NCBI GenBank assembly: GCA_910588535.1
Contig: CAJUOO010000010.1
Span: 1 to 58,949, forward strand
Origin: an uncultured Lachnospiraceae bacterium
GTDB lineage: Bacteria; Bacillota; Clostridia; Lachnospirales; Lachnospiraceae
DNA: 58,949 bases
Direction of reading: 5' to 3'
The position numbers and the translations under genes were made by a program. The notes below the pieces were generated by a model. That model was not told the DNA's origin and searched no databases. It saw only the letters and a list, made by a program, of their open reading frames with translations. Below are positions 17,628 through 26,543 of this stretch, one piece after another; the first letter of the stretch is position 1, and every line of letters starts with the position of its first letter.

Positions 17628-18671
17628 TTATGGGAACATGGGAACTGCCCTAAGTCCCTCATTTTCCTTCAGACCAAACATGATATTCATATTTTGAACT
17701 GCCTGTCCCGCAGCCCCCTTCACCAGATTATCCATCGCTCCCATCATAATCACTCTTCCGGTTCTTGCATCCAGCTTAATATTCACATCCACATAATTAC
17801 TACCTTCAACCCAACGTGTCTCTGGACAATTATCAGGCTCCAGAACTCTGACAAAATATTCATCCCGATAGTATCTTTCATATACATCCCTAAGTTCTTT
17901 TTCAGAGATCCTCTTATCCCTAAGAGATGCATAAGCCGTCACCAAGATACCACGGTTCATTGGCACCAGATGTGGAGTAAAATTAATTGTCACTGGAACA
18001 CCTGCCTGATAAGTAAGCTGTTCTTCAATCTCCGGCGTATGGCGGTGTGTCGCCACTCCATATGCTTTTATATTCTCATTCACCTCACAGAACAGATTAT
18101 TGACCTTCGCCCCGCGCCCCGCGCCAGAAGTTCCTGACTTTGCATCAATAATCAACGAATTCGGATCTATCAGCCCTTCTTTTACCAGAGGATACACGGA
18201 AAGAAAAGAACAGGTCGGATAACAGCCCGGATTCGCTAACAATCTCGCCGTCCTTATCTTCTCCCTGTTAATCTCACACAGCCCATATACTGCTTCCTCG
18301 ATAAATTGTGGACTTTTGTGCTCTATCCCATACCATTCCTCATAAACCTTTACATCCTTAATACGAAAATCTGCACTCAGATCGATCACCTTCACCTTTG
18401 ACAAAATCTCCTCCTTCACCAAAGATGCACAAAGTCCCTGAGGTGTTGCCGTAAAAATCACATCCACTGCACCCGCAAGCTCATCCATATTGTCATCCAT
18501 ACAGACAGCATCTACCAACTGGAACATATTCTGATATACCGACGTGTATTTCTTATCAATATAGCTCTTCGAGCCGTACCAGACAACCTGAACCTCCTTA
18601 TGCTGCAAAAGCAATCTTACAAGCTCGTTCCCCGCGTAGCCCGTAGCTCCTATAATTCCTGCTCTTATCAT
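17628..18671 (-). CDS. argC: N-acetyl-gamma-glutamyl-phosphate reductase
   Basis: This 347-residue NADPH-dependent enzyme makes N-acetylglutamate semialdehyde. The Rossmann motif GIIGATGYAGNELVRLL is at the N-terminus, the catalytic cysteine is in LLANPGCYPTCSFL near residue 150, and the histidine-containing segment GVATHRHTPEIEEQ follows. The start at 18671 (MIRAG) has GGAGGG upstream and matches the family; the longer frame from 18695 adds eight unlikely residues. It is the promoter-proximal gene of the arginine operon. Confidence 0.95.
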   Translation of the reverse strand: MIRAGIIGATGYAGNELVRLLLQHKEVQVVWYGSKSYIDKKYTSVYQNMFQLVDAVCMDDNMDELAGAVDVIFTATPQGLCASLVKEEILSKVKVIDLSADFRIKDVKVYEEWYGIEHKSPQFIEEAVYGLCEINREKIRTARLLANPGCYPTCSFLSVYPLVKEGLIDPNSLIIDAKSGTSGAGRGAKVNNLFCEVNENIKAYGVATHRHTPEIEEQLTYQAGVPVTINFTPHLVPMNRGILVTAYASLRDKRISEKELRDVYERYYRDEYFVRVLEPDNCPETRWVEGSNYVDVNIKLDARTGRVIMMGAMDNLVKGAAGQAVQNMNIMFGLKENEGLRAVPMFP

Positions 18672-18740
18672 ACTATCCCTCCATTCTCCTACCATTATAA
18701 CTGAAATCCCGACGATTGCAATCTATTTTACAACTTCATA

Positions 18741-18770
18741 ATTATACACTATATATGAATAATATGCAAT
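18741..18770 (-). promoter_or_regulatory. argC operon promoter with ARG-box-like operator
   Basis: On the minus strand TTGCAT (18769-18764) and TATAAT (18746-18741) are 17 bp apart. The -35 is embedded in TTGCATATTATTCATAT, which resembles the reverse of the Bacillus ArgR box (ATGAAT then TGCAA-type halves). ArgR repression by arginine is therefore likely, though the argR gene is not in the window. Confidence 0.6.
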
Positions 18771-18794
18771 ATATTATTTTTGATCCACTCGGCT

Positions 18795-18919
18795 AGTCAA
18801 CGCTCCCGCAACAAACTGACGGCCTGTCTGACTTATAGCATAGACAAGCTACAGAGTAAGCAACCCTTTGCGGCAGTTGCCAAATGTCCATAGAAGGACG
18901 CTTGACTCGTTGCTCACAG
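18795..18919 (-). repeat. Structured repeat family 2
   Basis: This non-coding stretch between the divergent arg promoters shares two blocks with 28986-29040. On the minus strand these are GTGAGCAACGAGTCAA (18917-18902) and TGGCAACTGCCGCAAAGGG (18882-18864). Between them is a hairpin GTCC-ttctat-GGAC; the second block folds as GCAAC/GTTGC around a GCAA-type loop. Terminal segments (GTCAA near 18907 and TTGAC near 18796) could close an outer stem. It lies outside both arg leader regions, so it is an independent element. Confidence 0.5.
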
Positions 18920-18975
18920 AAATCAAACTTTTATCAATATTACTTCTGACTATATGATTTGCTCTAAAATATCTA

Positions 18976-19005
18976 CTTGCATATTTTATATTCTTGTTGT
19001 ATATT
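18976..19005 (+). promoter_or_regulatory. argG promoter with ARG-box-like operator
   Basis: TTGCAT (18977-18982) and TATATT (19000-19005) are 17 bp apart. CTTGCATATTTTATATTC across the -35 mirrors the site on the argC promoter. Matching layouts on both divergent promoters support common control by ArgR. Confidence 0.6.
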
Positions 19006-19039
19006 TATAACAAAATACTATTAGGAGGCATTTTTCAGA

Positions 19040-20257
19040 ATGAAAGACAAGGTTATCTTAGCTTATTCTGGCGGTCTTGACACCACCGCTATTATTCCAT
19101 GGCTAAAGGAAAATTATGATTATGATGTAATATGTGTCTGCGCTGACGTAGGGCAGGGAAATGAGCTTGACGGGCTTGAGGAGCGCGCAAAGCTCTCTGG
19201 CGCATCCAAGCTTTATATTGAAGATCTGGTAGATGAATTTGTAGATGATTATGTTATTCCGACTGTTCAGGCTAATGCTGTGTATGAAAATAAATATTTG
19301 CTCGGCACTTCTTTCGCAAGACCAGTGATTGCCAAGAGATTGGTGGAGATCGCCCGCAAAGAGCAGGCTGTCGCTATCTGCCACGGCGCCACTGGAAAAG
19401 GCAACGATCAGGTGCGCTTTGAGCTTACTATCAAGGCTTTGGCTCCTGATCTTAAGATTATTGCTCCTTGGAGATGCAATGAAACTTGGAAGATGCAGTC
19501 ACGTGAAGATGAGATCGCCTACTGTAAGGAGCACGGCATCGATCTTCCATTTTCTGCGGACAGCAGCTACAGCCGTGACCGTAATCTATGGCATATCAGC
19601 CATGAGGGACTAGAGCTGGAAAATCCTGCAAATGAGCCAAATTATGATCACCTGTTGGTGCTTGGCGTAACGCCGGAGAAGGCACCTGACGAGGGAGAAT
19701 ATGTCACCCTAACCTTTGAAAAGGGAGTTCCCACAAGCGTGAATGGAACTGCCATGAAACCGTCTGATATTATCCGCAAACTTAATGAGCTAGGTGGAAA
19801 ACATGGCATCGGCATTATTGATATCGTAGAAAATCGTGTGGTTGGAATGAAATCCCGCGGCGTGTACGAAACTCCGGGCGGAACCATATTGATGGAGGCA
19901 CATATGCAGCTTGAGGAGCTGATTTTGGACCGCGATACCCTTGACTACAAGAAGCTGGTCGCTGTAAAATTTGCCGATCTTGTATATGAGGGAAAATGGT
20001 TCACTCCTCTCAGAGAAGCCTTACAAGCATTTATTACATCCACACAGCAAAATGTAACAGGTGAAGTGAAATTCAAGCTGTACAAAGGTAATATTATCAA
20101 AGCTGGAACAACCTCCCCTTATTCCTTATACAGTGAGTCTCTCGCAAGTTTCACCACCGGTGAGCTCTATGATCACCACGACGCAGAAGGATTTATTAAT
20201 CTCTTTGGATTGTCTATGAAAGTAAGAGCGATGTTGGACGCTGAGAAAAATAAATAG
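19040..20257 (+). CDS. argG: Argininosuccinate synthase
   Basis: This 405-residue enzyme joins citrulline and aspartate using ATP in the next-to-last step of arginine synthesis. The ATP pyrophosphatase P-loop LAYSGGLDTTAIIPWL is at the N-terminus, and HGATGKGNDQVRFEL near residue 115 binds aspartate and citrulline. Length is normal. The ATG has TAGGAGG upstream. argH, usually adjacent, is absent here: the gene is followed by a hairpin terminator. It faces argC across a 370-base control region. Confidence 0.96.
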   Translation: MKDKVILAYSGGLDTTAIIPWLKENYDYDVICVCADVGQGNELDGLEERAKLSGASKLYIEDLVDEFVDDYVIPTVQANAVYENKYLLGTSFARPVIAKRLVEIARKEQAVAICHGATGKGNDQVRFELTIKALAPDLKIIAPWRCNETWKMQSREDEIAYCKEHGIDLPFSADSSYSRDRNLWHISHEGLELENPANEPNYDHLLVLGVTPEKAPDEGEYVTLTFEKGVPTSVNGTAMKPSDIIRKLNELGGKHGIGIIDIVENRVVGMKSRGVYETPGGTILMEAHMQLEELILDRDTLDYKKLVAVKFADLVYEGKWFTPLREALQAFITSTQQNVTGEVKFKLYKGNIIKAGTTSPYSLYSESLASFTTGELYDHHDAEGFINLFGLSMKVRAMLDAEKNK

Positions 20258-20270
20258 ATAAAAACATTTA

Positions 20271-20315
20271 TGCTCAGATTGCTGCCCTGCTTCAAAAATC
20301 AGGCAACAATCTGAG
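20271..20315 (+). terminator. Terminator after argG
   Basis: GCTCAGATTG pairs with CAATCTGAGC, and an inner TGCC/GGCA segment extends the stem. The tail is T-rich but interrupted. It separates argG from the convergent regulator gene. Confidence 0.65.
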
Positions 20316-20412
20316 CTATTATATTCTTTCTTTGATCTCCTATTGATTCATGTGCAAAGACATGTCATCTTTCCCCTAGAAGAAATTGACGCACTAGAAT
20401 ACATTTTAAAGC

Positions 20413-22677
20413 CTAATATGATACTTTCTTCCAAGCTGATGGTGCTATCCCTGTCACTCTCTTAAAGGCCCTTCGAAATGTCCCACTGTTTTGGTATCCC
20501 ACCATCCCAGCAATCTGCTCCAAATGATAGCTTCCCTCCTCTATAAGTTCTTTTGCCTTATTCATTCTTAACGTCTCTAAATATGTGCTGAAAGTTTCTC
20601 CCATAACCTCTTTAAAAAACTGGGAAAAATAATTCTCTGACAACGTAAATTCCTCCGCTGCCATCGCCACGCCAAATTGTGAATTGCTATAATTTTGACT
20701 CATATACTCTGCAAGCTTTTTTTGATAGCTCTCCTCCTGCTCATCCCTTGAGCGTGCCTGTGCCTCACCAATATAGATAAATTGCTGTTCCAGCAATACC
20801 AAAGCCTCAGAAAGCTCTGAGTATCTTAGAATCTCATTGACCAGCTTATCCAGAGCCTCATGTGGGATCACATCGTTATATACCCGAATCAGTGTAGCGA
20901 CAATATTTGAGATCAATATTCTGCCCATCGCCGCGGACAGACGACGTTTCTCCACATTCTCCTTTCGAATACAGCCAAAAATCTCTCTTATCTGCTTAAG
21001 CTGAGCATGCTTTGTCGTGTTTACCAGCTTGTTCTCCAGTTCTGTCGGATAATACATAGAATGAAAATCCTGTGATATATGACTGTATAATGTTACCGCC
21101 TCCTTTGTCTGTAACGCAGCACTGTATATCGACTGCTTGTAAGAAAAATGAATATCCCTCTCATCCTCATACAGTCTTCCCACGCCCGCCTTCTGACTTT
21201 CTCCCAGAGCAGCGCTAAGCCTCTGTGCCATGCCTTCCACCAACTCTAAAAGCTTCTCTGCTTCCTTTGCACCGTGGAATCCAAAAAGCACAGACAGATA
21301 TTCCTTTCCCCCATCTATAACAAGGACGTTCTGCCATTCTTGCATTAACAAGCACTCTGCACCTCGTCTTGGCTCCTCCATCACAAAAGAGGCAACACCG
21401 TACAATTGACCACCCAATTTTATTCCAATCAGTGATCCCTCTCGCACAATATCCTCATTTTCGCGAAACTCCCCTGAAAACAGATAACTTAAAAAATTCT
21501 GCCTCTCCTTCGCCTGCTTTTCCTTTAAAGTGATCTGCATACTGCGATTAGTCAACAGAATCTGCTTGATACCTGATTCCAGATGCTCGTACTCGCTCTT
21601 TTCGCCGGGTGTCTCCTGCATCACTGTATTGTCTGAACCAAGAAGCAGATACACATTCTTTATCAGATTTCTAACCGGAGCTGAGTACTTCCATGCAAAA
21701 TAGATACCAAGCGCCAGCTCAAACAAAACGCTTACCACCATCATAGTGAGCGAAGTATACCACAATCTTCTGCCATCCTCAAGCACAACCGATTCAGGAA
21801 TAATGGCAGCAACAATCAAATCCTGCTCATCAGAACGAGAATATACAAGCAAAGCTGGCTCTTCTCCTATCTGGGCATCCATGTTCCCTTTTGATTCCGA
21901 AAGCCTGTCTGCCGAAAACTGAATTTCTTCTATTTCATAATTGGATAATCTTGCCAGAGTCTCCCCTTTTTTATTTAACAACAGCACTTGGCAGCCCTCA
22001 CGGTTAAGCAGCGGTAAAAAATAATTTCTCAGCTCCTCCTCCCGTATCAGAAACTGTACTACTGCATCCGCCTCCCTGACATCCTTTAAGCTACTGACAA
22101 TTGGATAACTGTAGGTCAAAGCCGAGATCGTCTCCTTATCCATCTTAATGCTGCTCAAAGGCAATATGGTGCGCTCCATCGCCAAAAAACTCTTCTCATA
22201 CCACTCCTCATAATCCATAGCGGCATAATTTCTGCCATGAGAAAAATAAAATTCCCTTCCCTGTGTCACTCCATTTCCATAAAAAACATATTCATTCTTG
22301 AGAAATAAGCCATACGCATAGAGCAGGCTAGAATCTGCAAATATATCATTTAAACGCTTGTGAAATTCCGTCACAAACCAGACATTAGAGCTTCCCGGCT
22401 GCAGCGGTTCCATCTCTACCATTCTTCTTAATGTATAATCATAGGCCAGATACATAACATTGGAATCCATCGCCTGCAGCCGCTCCTCCAAGAGCAGCTC
22501 ACCCTGCTGTATATTGTTCGATATCTCATCAATCCCTCTTCGCTCAGAAAGATGATATGCCGTTATAGAAAAACCGACAGCAAGTGCCGCTGGAACCATC
22601 AACATTGCAATATAAGAAACTAATATTATAGAAAATGCTTTCTTCAACTTAAAACGCCTGTGAAAACCTCTTTCCAT
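20413..22677 (-). CDS. Membrane-bound AraC-family regulator with extracellular sensor
   Basis: This 754-residue protein has a transmembrane helix near residues 14-38, a large extracellular region, and a second helix near 300-320. The C-terminal 100 residues form an AraC helix-turn-helix domain (FTLSENYFSQFFKEVMGETF, then MVGYQNSGTFRRAFKRVTG). This layout is typical of regulators that sense a sugar outside the cell and bind DNA directly from the membrane. It is the last gene after the binding protein and two permeases on the same strand, 28 bases past the second permease, so it very likely controls that transporter. The ligand is unknown. Confidence 0.88.
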   Translation of the reverse strand: MERGFHRRFKLKKAFSIILVSYIAMLMVPAALAVGFSITAYHLSERRGIDEISNNIQQGELLLEERLQAMDSNVMYLAYDYTLRRMVEMEPLQPGSSNVWFVTEFHKRLNDIFADSSLLYAYGLFLKNEYVFYGNGVTQGREFYFSHGRNYAAMDYEEWYEKSFLAMERTILPLSSIKMDKETISALTYSYPIVSSLKDVREADAVVQFLIREEELRNYFLPLLNREGCQVLLLNKKGETLARLSNYEIEEIQFSADRLSESKGNMDAQIGEEPALLVYSRSDEQDLIVAAIIPESVVLEDGRRLWYTSLTMMVVSVLFELALGIYFAWKYSAPVRNLIKNVYLLLGSDNTVMQETPGEKSEYEHLESGIKQILLTNRSMQITLKEKQAKERQNFLSYLFSGEFRENEDIVREGSLIGIKLGGQLYGVASFVMEEPRRGAECLLMQEWQNVLVIDGGKEYLSVLFGFHGAKEAEKLLELVEGMAQRLSAALGESQKAGVGRLYEDERDIHFSYKQSIYSAALQTKEAVTLYSHISQDFHSMYYPTELENKLVNTTKHAQLKQIREIFGCIRKENVEKRRLSAAMGRILISNIVATLIRVYNDVIPHEALDKLVNEILRYSELSEALVLLEQQFIYIGEAQARSRDEQEESYQKKLAEYMSQNYSNSQFGVAMAAEEFTLSENYFSQFFKEVMGETFSTYLETLRMNKAKELIEEGSYHLEQIAGMVGYQNSGTFRRAFKRVTGIAPSAWKKVSY

Positions 22678-22705
22678 CCACTATATATTTCCTTCCTGCA
22701 AAAGC

Positions 22706-23602
22706 TTATCCTTTTAATGACCCAATCATAACTCCCTTTACAAAATGCTTCTGCACTGCTGGGTACAGAGCGATAACCGGAAGACTTCCGAATACAATAA
22801 CCGCATATTTTAACACCTCAATCATAGCTGCACGATTGCTTTGATCGACAGTTGCATCTGCCATCTCTTGAAGTGCCGCCGCCGTGCTCATAATATTGCG
22901 CAGAACAACCTGAAGTGTAAATTTCTCCTCCGAGGAGAGATAGATGTAGGCATCAAAGTATGTATTCCAGTGAGCTACCGCATAGTATAATACCAGCACA
23001 GCAAGAATGGACTTTGAAAGCGGCAGCACCAGCCTTGTCATAATACAGACATCGTCCGCTCCATCCAGACGTGCTGCCTCCAGCATCTCATCTGGTATTG
23101 TATTCTGGAAAAAGGTTCTGGCGATAATCAGGTTATAGACCGAAATTGCACCCGGTAGCACCATCGCCCAGATTGTATTTACCAGCCCAAGCTGCTCGAT
23201 ATTGATATAGGTTGGAATCAGTGGAGCTGTGAAAATCATGGTGAATACAAACAAGCCCGTCAAAGCCTTGCGTCCCACAAAATCCTTTACTGAAAGCGGA
23301 TATGCAGCAAGTACTGTCATTATGATATTGATCGTTGTTCCTACCACAGTATAGATAATGGAATTTCTATATCCTATCAACAGCATCCTAGACTGGAAAA
23401 TCTGCTTATATGCATCCAGATTAAAGCCGATCGGCCAAAATGTCACCTGTCCTCTGATCAGAGCAGATGGCGAGGACACAGAGGACACTAACACATTGAC
23501 AAGTGGTGCGGCAACAATAACAAACGCAAGCAGAAGAAGAACATTGTTACATATATAAAAAATCCGATTTTCTCTTGATATTGTTTTCTTTTTTCCGTTC
23601 AT
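22706..23602 (-). CDS. Carbohydrate ABC transporter permease (YtcP type)
   Basis: This 298-residue inner-membrane permease of the CUT1 class has about six transmembrane helices and the cytoplasmic EAA loop EAARLDGADDVCIMTRLVLP that docks the ATPase. The start at 23602 (MNGKKK) is chosen because AGGAGG lies 6-7 bases upstream; the longer frame from 23632 would overlap the previous permease. It forms the membrane channel with the permease at 23613. No ATPase gene is in the cluster, which is usual for this class because a shared MsmK-like ATPase serves several transporters. Confidence 0.92.
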   Translation of the reverse strand: MNGKKKTISRENRIFYICNNVLLLLAFVIVAAPLVNVLVSSVSSPSALIRGQVTFWPIGFNLDAYKQIFQSRMLLIGYRNSIIYTVVGTTINIIMTVLAAYPLSVKDFVGRKALTGLFVFTMIFTAPLIPTYINIEQLGLVNTIWAMVLPGAISVYNLIIARTFFQNTIPDEMLEAARLDGADDVCIMTRLVLPLSKSILAVLVLYYAVAHWNTYFDAYIYLSSEEKFTLQVVLRNIMSTAAALQEMADATVDQSNRAAMIEVLKYAVIVFGSLPVIALYPAVQKHFVKGVMIGSLKG

Positions 23603-23612
23603 TATGCACCTC

Positions 23613-24560
23613 CTACCACAAGCTTGTCTCATTGAGCTTCTTTGAGATCGCGTTTACAGTCACCAGAAGGATCAAGGACACCACAGACTGAAACAACCCA
23701 ATCGCCGTAGAATAACTGTACTGCATGCCCTGAAGTCCTATGCGGTACACATAGGTTGAGATAATATCTGAGGTCTGCACATTGAGATCATTCTGCATTA
23801 ACAGAACCTTCTCATACCCAAGAGACATAACCTTTCCGCAGGCCATAATCAACAATATCACCGCAGTGGGCATAATGCTTGGAATATCAATATGGCGAAT
23901 CCTCTGCCAGATAGAAGCGCCGTCCACCGTCGCTGCTTCATGGAGCTGCTGGTCCACCGCAGCCAACGCTGATATGTAGATAACTGCATTATATCCTGTC
24001 ATCTTCCAGACATCTGAAAATACATACATCGTCTTAAATAGCTTTGGCTTCCCCATAAAATGGACCCTCTCTCCGCCAAGTGTCTCCACTATATTATTGA
24101 CAGGACCACTTAATGAAAACATCTGGTTTAATATACCAATAACCAGCACTGTGGAGATAAAATACGGCATATATGTAACCATCTGCACAGTTTTCCCCCA
24201 TATACGGTTTCTTACATAGCTCAGTGCAAGAGCGAGAATGATAGGAGGGAATATTCCAACCACAATATTATAGATGGAAAGACCCAATGTATTCATCAAG
24301 ACTCTGGAAAATTGTGGAGACTTAAAAAAAGTGACAAAATGTTTTATGCCCGCCCAAGGGCTTCCCCAGATCCCATCCTTGAAATTATAATTGCGGAATG
24401 CAATCTGAGAACCTATAATTGGCTTATATTTAAAAACAATAAGATAAATAACTGGCAGCAGAATAATCAAATAGAGCTGCCAGTGACGCAAAATCTTCTT
24501 TTTTAAGGAGCCGGCAGCTTTCGCTGCCGGTGCCCCCGAATGATTTCCTATCTTCGCCAT
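23613..24560 (-). CDS. Carbohydrate ABC transporter permease (LplB type)
   Basis: This 315-residue CUT1 permease has a short cytoplasmic N-terminus, about six transmembrane helices and the EAA loop EAATVDGASIWQRIRHIDIP near residue 210. LplB-type permeases pair with YtcP-type ones and take up complex sugars or polygalacturonate fragments in Firmicutes. It lies 47 bases after the binding-protein gene and 10 bases before the next permease, so the three are one operon. The substrate is inferred only at the level of oligosaccharide. Confidence 0.92.
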   Translation of the reverse strand: MAKIGNHSGAPAAKAAGSLKKKILRHWQLYLIILLPVIYLIVFKYKPIIGSQIAFRNYNFKDGIWGSPWAGIKHFVTFFKSPQFSRVLMNTLGLSIYNIVVGIFPPIILALALSYVRNRIWGKTVQMVTYMPYFISTVLVIGILNQMFSLSGPVNNIVETLGGERVHFMGKPKLFKTMYVFSDVWKMTGYNAVIYISALAAVDQQLHEAATVDGASIWQRIRHIDIPSIMPTAVILLIMACGKVMSLGYEKVLLMQNDLNVQTSDIISTYVYRIGLQGMQYSYSTAIGLFQSVVSLILLVTVNAISKKLNETSLW

Positions 24561-24607
24561 CAGAAACCTTCCTCTCTACTCCATTTCGGAACACTTGATT
24601 ACTCTAC

Positions 24608-26356
24608 CTATTTTGCAAAGGATGACGCATTATATGCATTCTGAAGCATCTCCAGATAGCGGCTTAGTCCAATACTCTCAAGACTTGCCTTATAAGACTC
24701 CCACTCACTGTCAATATCCTTCTCTCCTGTAATAAACTGCACCATCATTTCCTTCTGAGTATCCTGAATCGTCGTGCTCAGCAAGGACATCTCTGCTGTA
24801 TCCGCATCGGACATATACAGATCTGGCATTACACTTTCCAATGGCTGCTGTACCTTCTGATGATCCAGAGAAGCTCTGTACATAACAATCTGGCGTCCTG
24901 TCAGTGGAGCCACATCCTCCGCATAAGGATCTGGATTGGTCGTCTCACCCACTATCATATCAGGCTTGCGAATCAAGCATGCAAGCTGTCCCCATGTCTG
25001 ATTTGTATTATCTGCACCTGTGCGCTTATATACAGCAGGACTTCCGTCCATACCAGTTTCTCCTGCCTCAGCCGCTGTCCAGTGAACCCCCTCAATTCCT
25101 ACCGCAGAGCGCATGGTACCTTCTTCTGTTGCCAGATAATCAAGGAAACGGAACGCTGCCTCAGGATTTGAACAGGTGCTGGAAATATATGTCATACCTG
25201 TCTGATACATAACATATGGATTCCAAGAGGCTGTCACCTGACCATCTGGTCCTTTTAGCGGTGCAACTGACTGATATTGTTCCCATTTCTTAGAATTTGG
25301 AATGGTTGTCAGATCACATGCATACCCCGGCCTCTGTGCCAAAAATGCTCCGATCACACAGTCCTCACCTGCCTCATTGACATTCACCTGATTCACCCTG
25401 TCCTGTGTAAAGGACTCTGGATTAATAAGTCCCTCTGCCCACAGTTTATTTAAGTACTTCAAGCCTTCTTTATAATTATCCTGAACAGGCGCATATGTGA
25501 CAACTCCATTGTCAATATATAGCTTTGTATTCTCAGATGTCTGCTGGAACGGATTCATAAGAAAACCATCTATCTGTGTTCCGGCGCCACTTGTCACAGT
25601 GGAGAAAGGAATCTCGTCATTTGGATTGCCGTTGCCATTTGCATCCTGCTCCTTAAATGCCTTTAACACATTATAAAATTCATCTGTCGTGGTTGGCATA
25701 GAAAGACCAAGATTATCCAGCCATGTCGTGTTCAGCCACAACTTCATATTATATTGTACATGCAAAGAACCATCTACATTTGGAAGAGAATAGATATTCC
25801 CGTCTGGTGTCGTAATATAATCTCTAAGCCCGTCCAGCTCCTCAAAAGCAGCTTTATAGCCTACAGATATTGTATCCAGATATTCATTCAGGGGAAGTAC
25901 AAGCCCCTGTGAGCCAAACATTGACTCAGATGCCTTATCATAGCGGCTGGATGCTGAAACTCCTGTCAGAATAATATCTGTCATATTCTTTGAAGCAAAC
26001 ATAACACTAATCTTATCGCGCACATTCTCAGAAGCCGCCGCGATCTGCCAGTCCAGACGGATGCCTGTAAGCTCCTCCAACTCCTTTGTCTGCGTATTGT
26101 CTATATAACTGTACTCACCGTTCGCCGGCGCAAAGATAGTCAGGGTAACTGGCTCCTTCACAATGGGAAGTGTACCCGGTTCATTAAAGATAGAATCCTC
26201 CCCCTGAGCCGTCGTGCTCCCCTGCTGTGTACCTGTAGTCGTGGACTTTTGTGTTGTAGGATCTGAATTCGTCCCGGTATTGCCGCCACAGCCGCTCAAC
26301 ATGCTTCCTGTCATAGAAGCTACCATTAACAGTGCCAAAGCTCTTTTTGATTTCAT
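24608..26356 (-). CDS. Extracellular sugar-binding lipoprotein (LplA type)
   Basis: This 582-residue binding protein has a lipoprotein signal with lipobox LSGC near residue 22, then a Thr/Ser/Gln-rich linker of about 30 residues. The binding domain begins PVTLTIFAPANGEYSYID. Its large size is typical of LplA/YtcQ proteins that deliver oligosaccharides to LplB/YtcP permeases. It is the first gene of the operon, with its own promoter about 50 bases upstream, and should be the most expressed. The linker probably holds the domain away from the membrane through the wall. Confidence 0.92.
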   Translation of the reverse strand: MKSKRALALLMVASMTGSMLSGCGGNTGTNSDPTTQKSTTTGTQQGSTTAQGEDSIFNEPGTLPIVKEPVTLTIFAPANGEYSYIDNTQTKELEELTGIRLDWQIAAASENVRDKISVMFASKNMTDIILTGVSASSRYDKASESMFGSQGLVLPLNEYLDTISVGYKAAFEELDGLRDYITTPDGNIYSLPNVDGSLHVQYNMKLWLNTTWLDNLGLSMPTTTDEFYNVLKAFKEQDANGNGNPNDEIPFSTVTSGAGTQIDGFLMNPFQQTSENTKLYIDNGVVTYAPVQDNYKEGLKYLNKLWAEGLINPESFTQDRVNQVNVNEAGEDCVIGAFLAQRPGYACDLTTIPNSKKWEQYQSVAPLKGPDGQVTASWNPYVMYQTGMTYISSTCSNPEAAFRFLDYLATEEGTMRSAVGIEGVHWTAAEAGETGMDGSPAVYKRTGADNTNQTWGQLACLIRKPDMIVGETTNPDPYAEDVAPLTGRQIVMYRASLDHQKVQQPLESVMPDLYMSDADTAEMSLLSTTIQDTQKEMMVQFITGEKDIDSEWESYKASLESIGLSRYLEMLQNAYNASSFAK

Positions 26357-26407
26357 AATAAATACCCTCCTTCATATCTTCTATTATGTCTTGCTTCTGA
26401 CACCTTA

Positions 26408-26436
26408 ATCATAATTTTCTTTTCACTCTACGACAA
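26408..26436 (-). promoter_or_regulatory. Candidate promoter of the sugar ABC operon
   Basis: On the minus strand TTGTCG (26436-26431) and TATGAT (26413-26408) are 17 bp apart, about 50 bases before the binding-protein start. The -35 is weak, consistent with activation by the AraC-type regulator encoded at the end of the operon. Confidence 0.45.
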
Positions 26437-26543
26437 GCTTCACTTCCCTCGCTGAGCATGCATTTGCCTTGTTCCCCACCATACAATTTCCCTGTCAACA
26501 TTCATTTTCACCGATTCGATGCAAATTCTAACTCACCGGCAAA

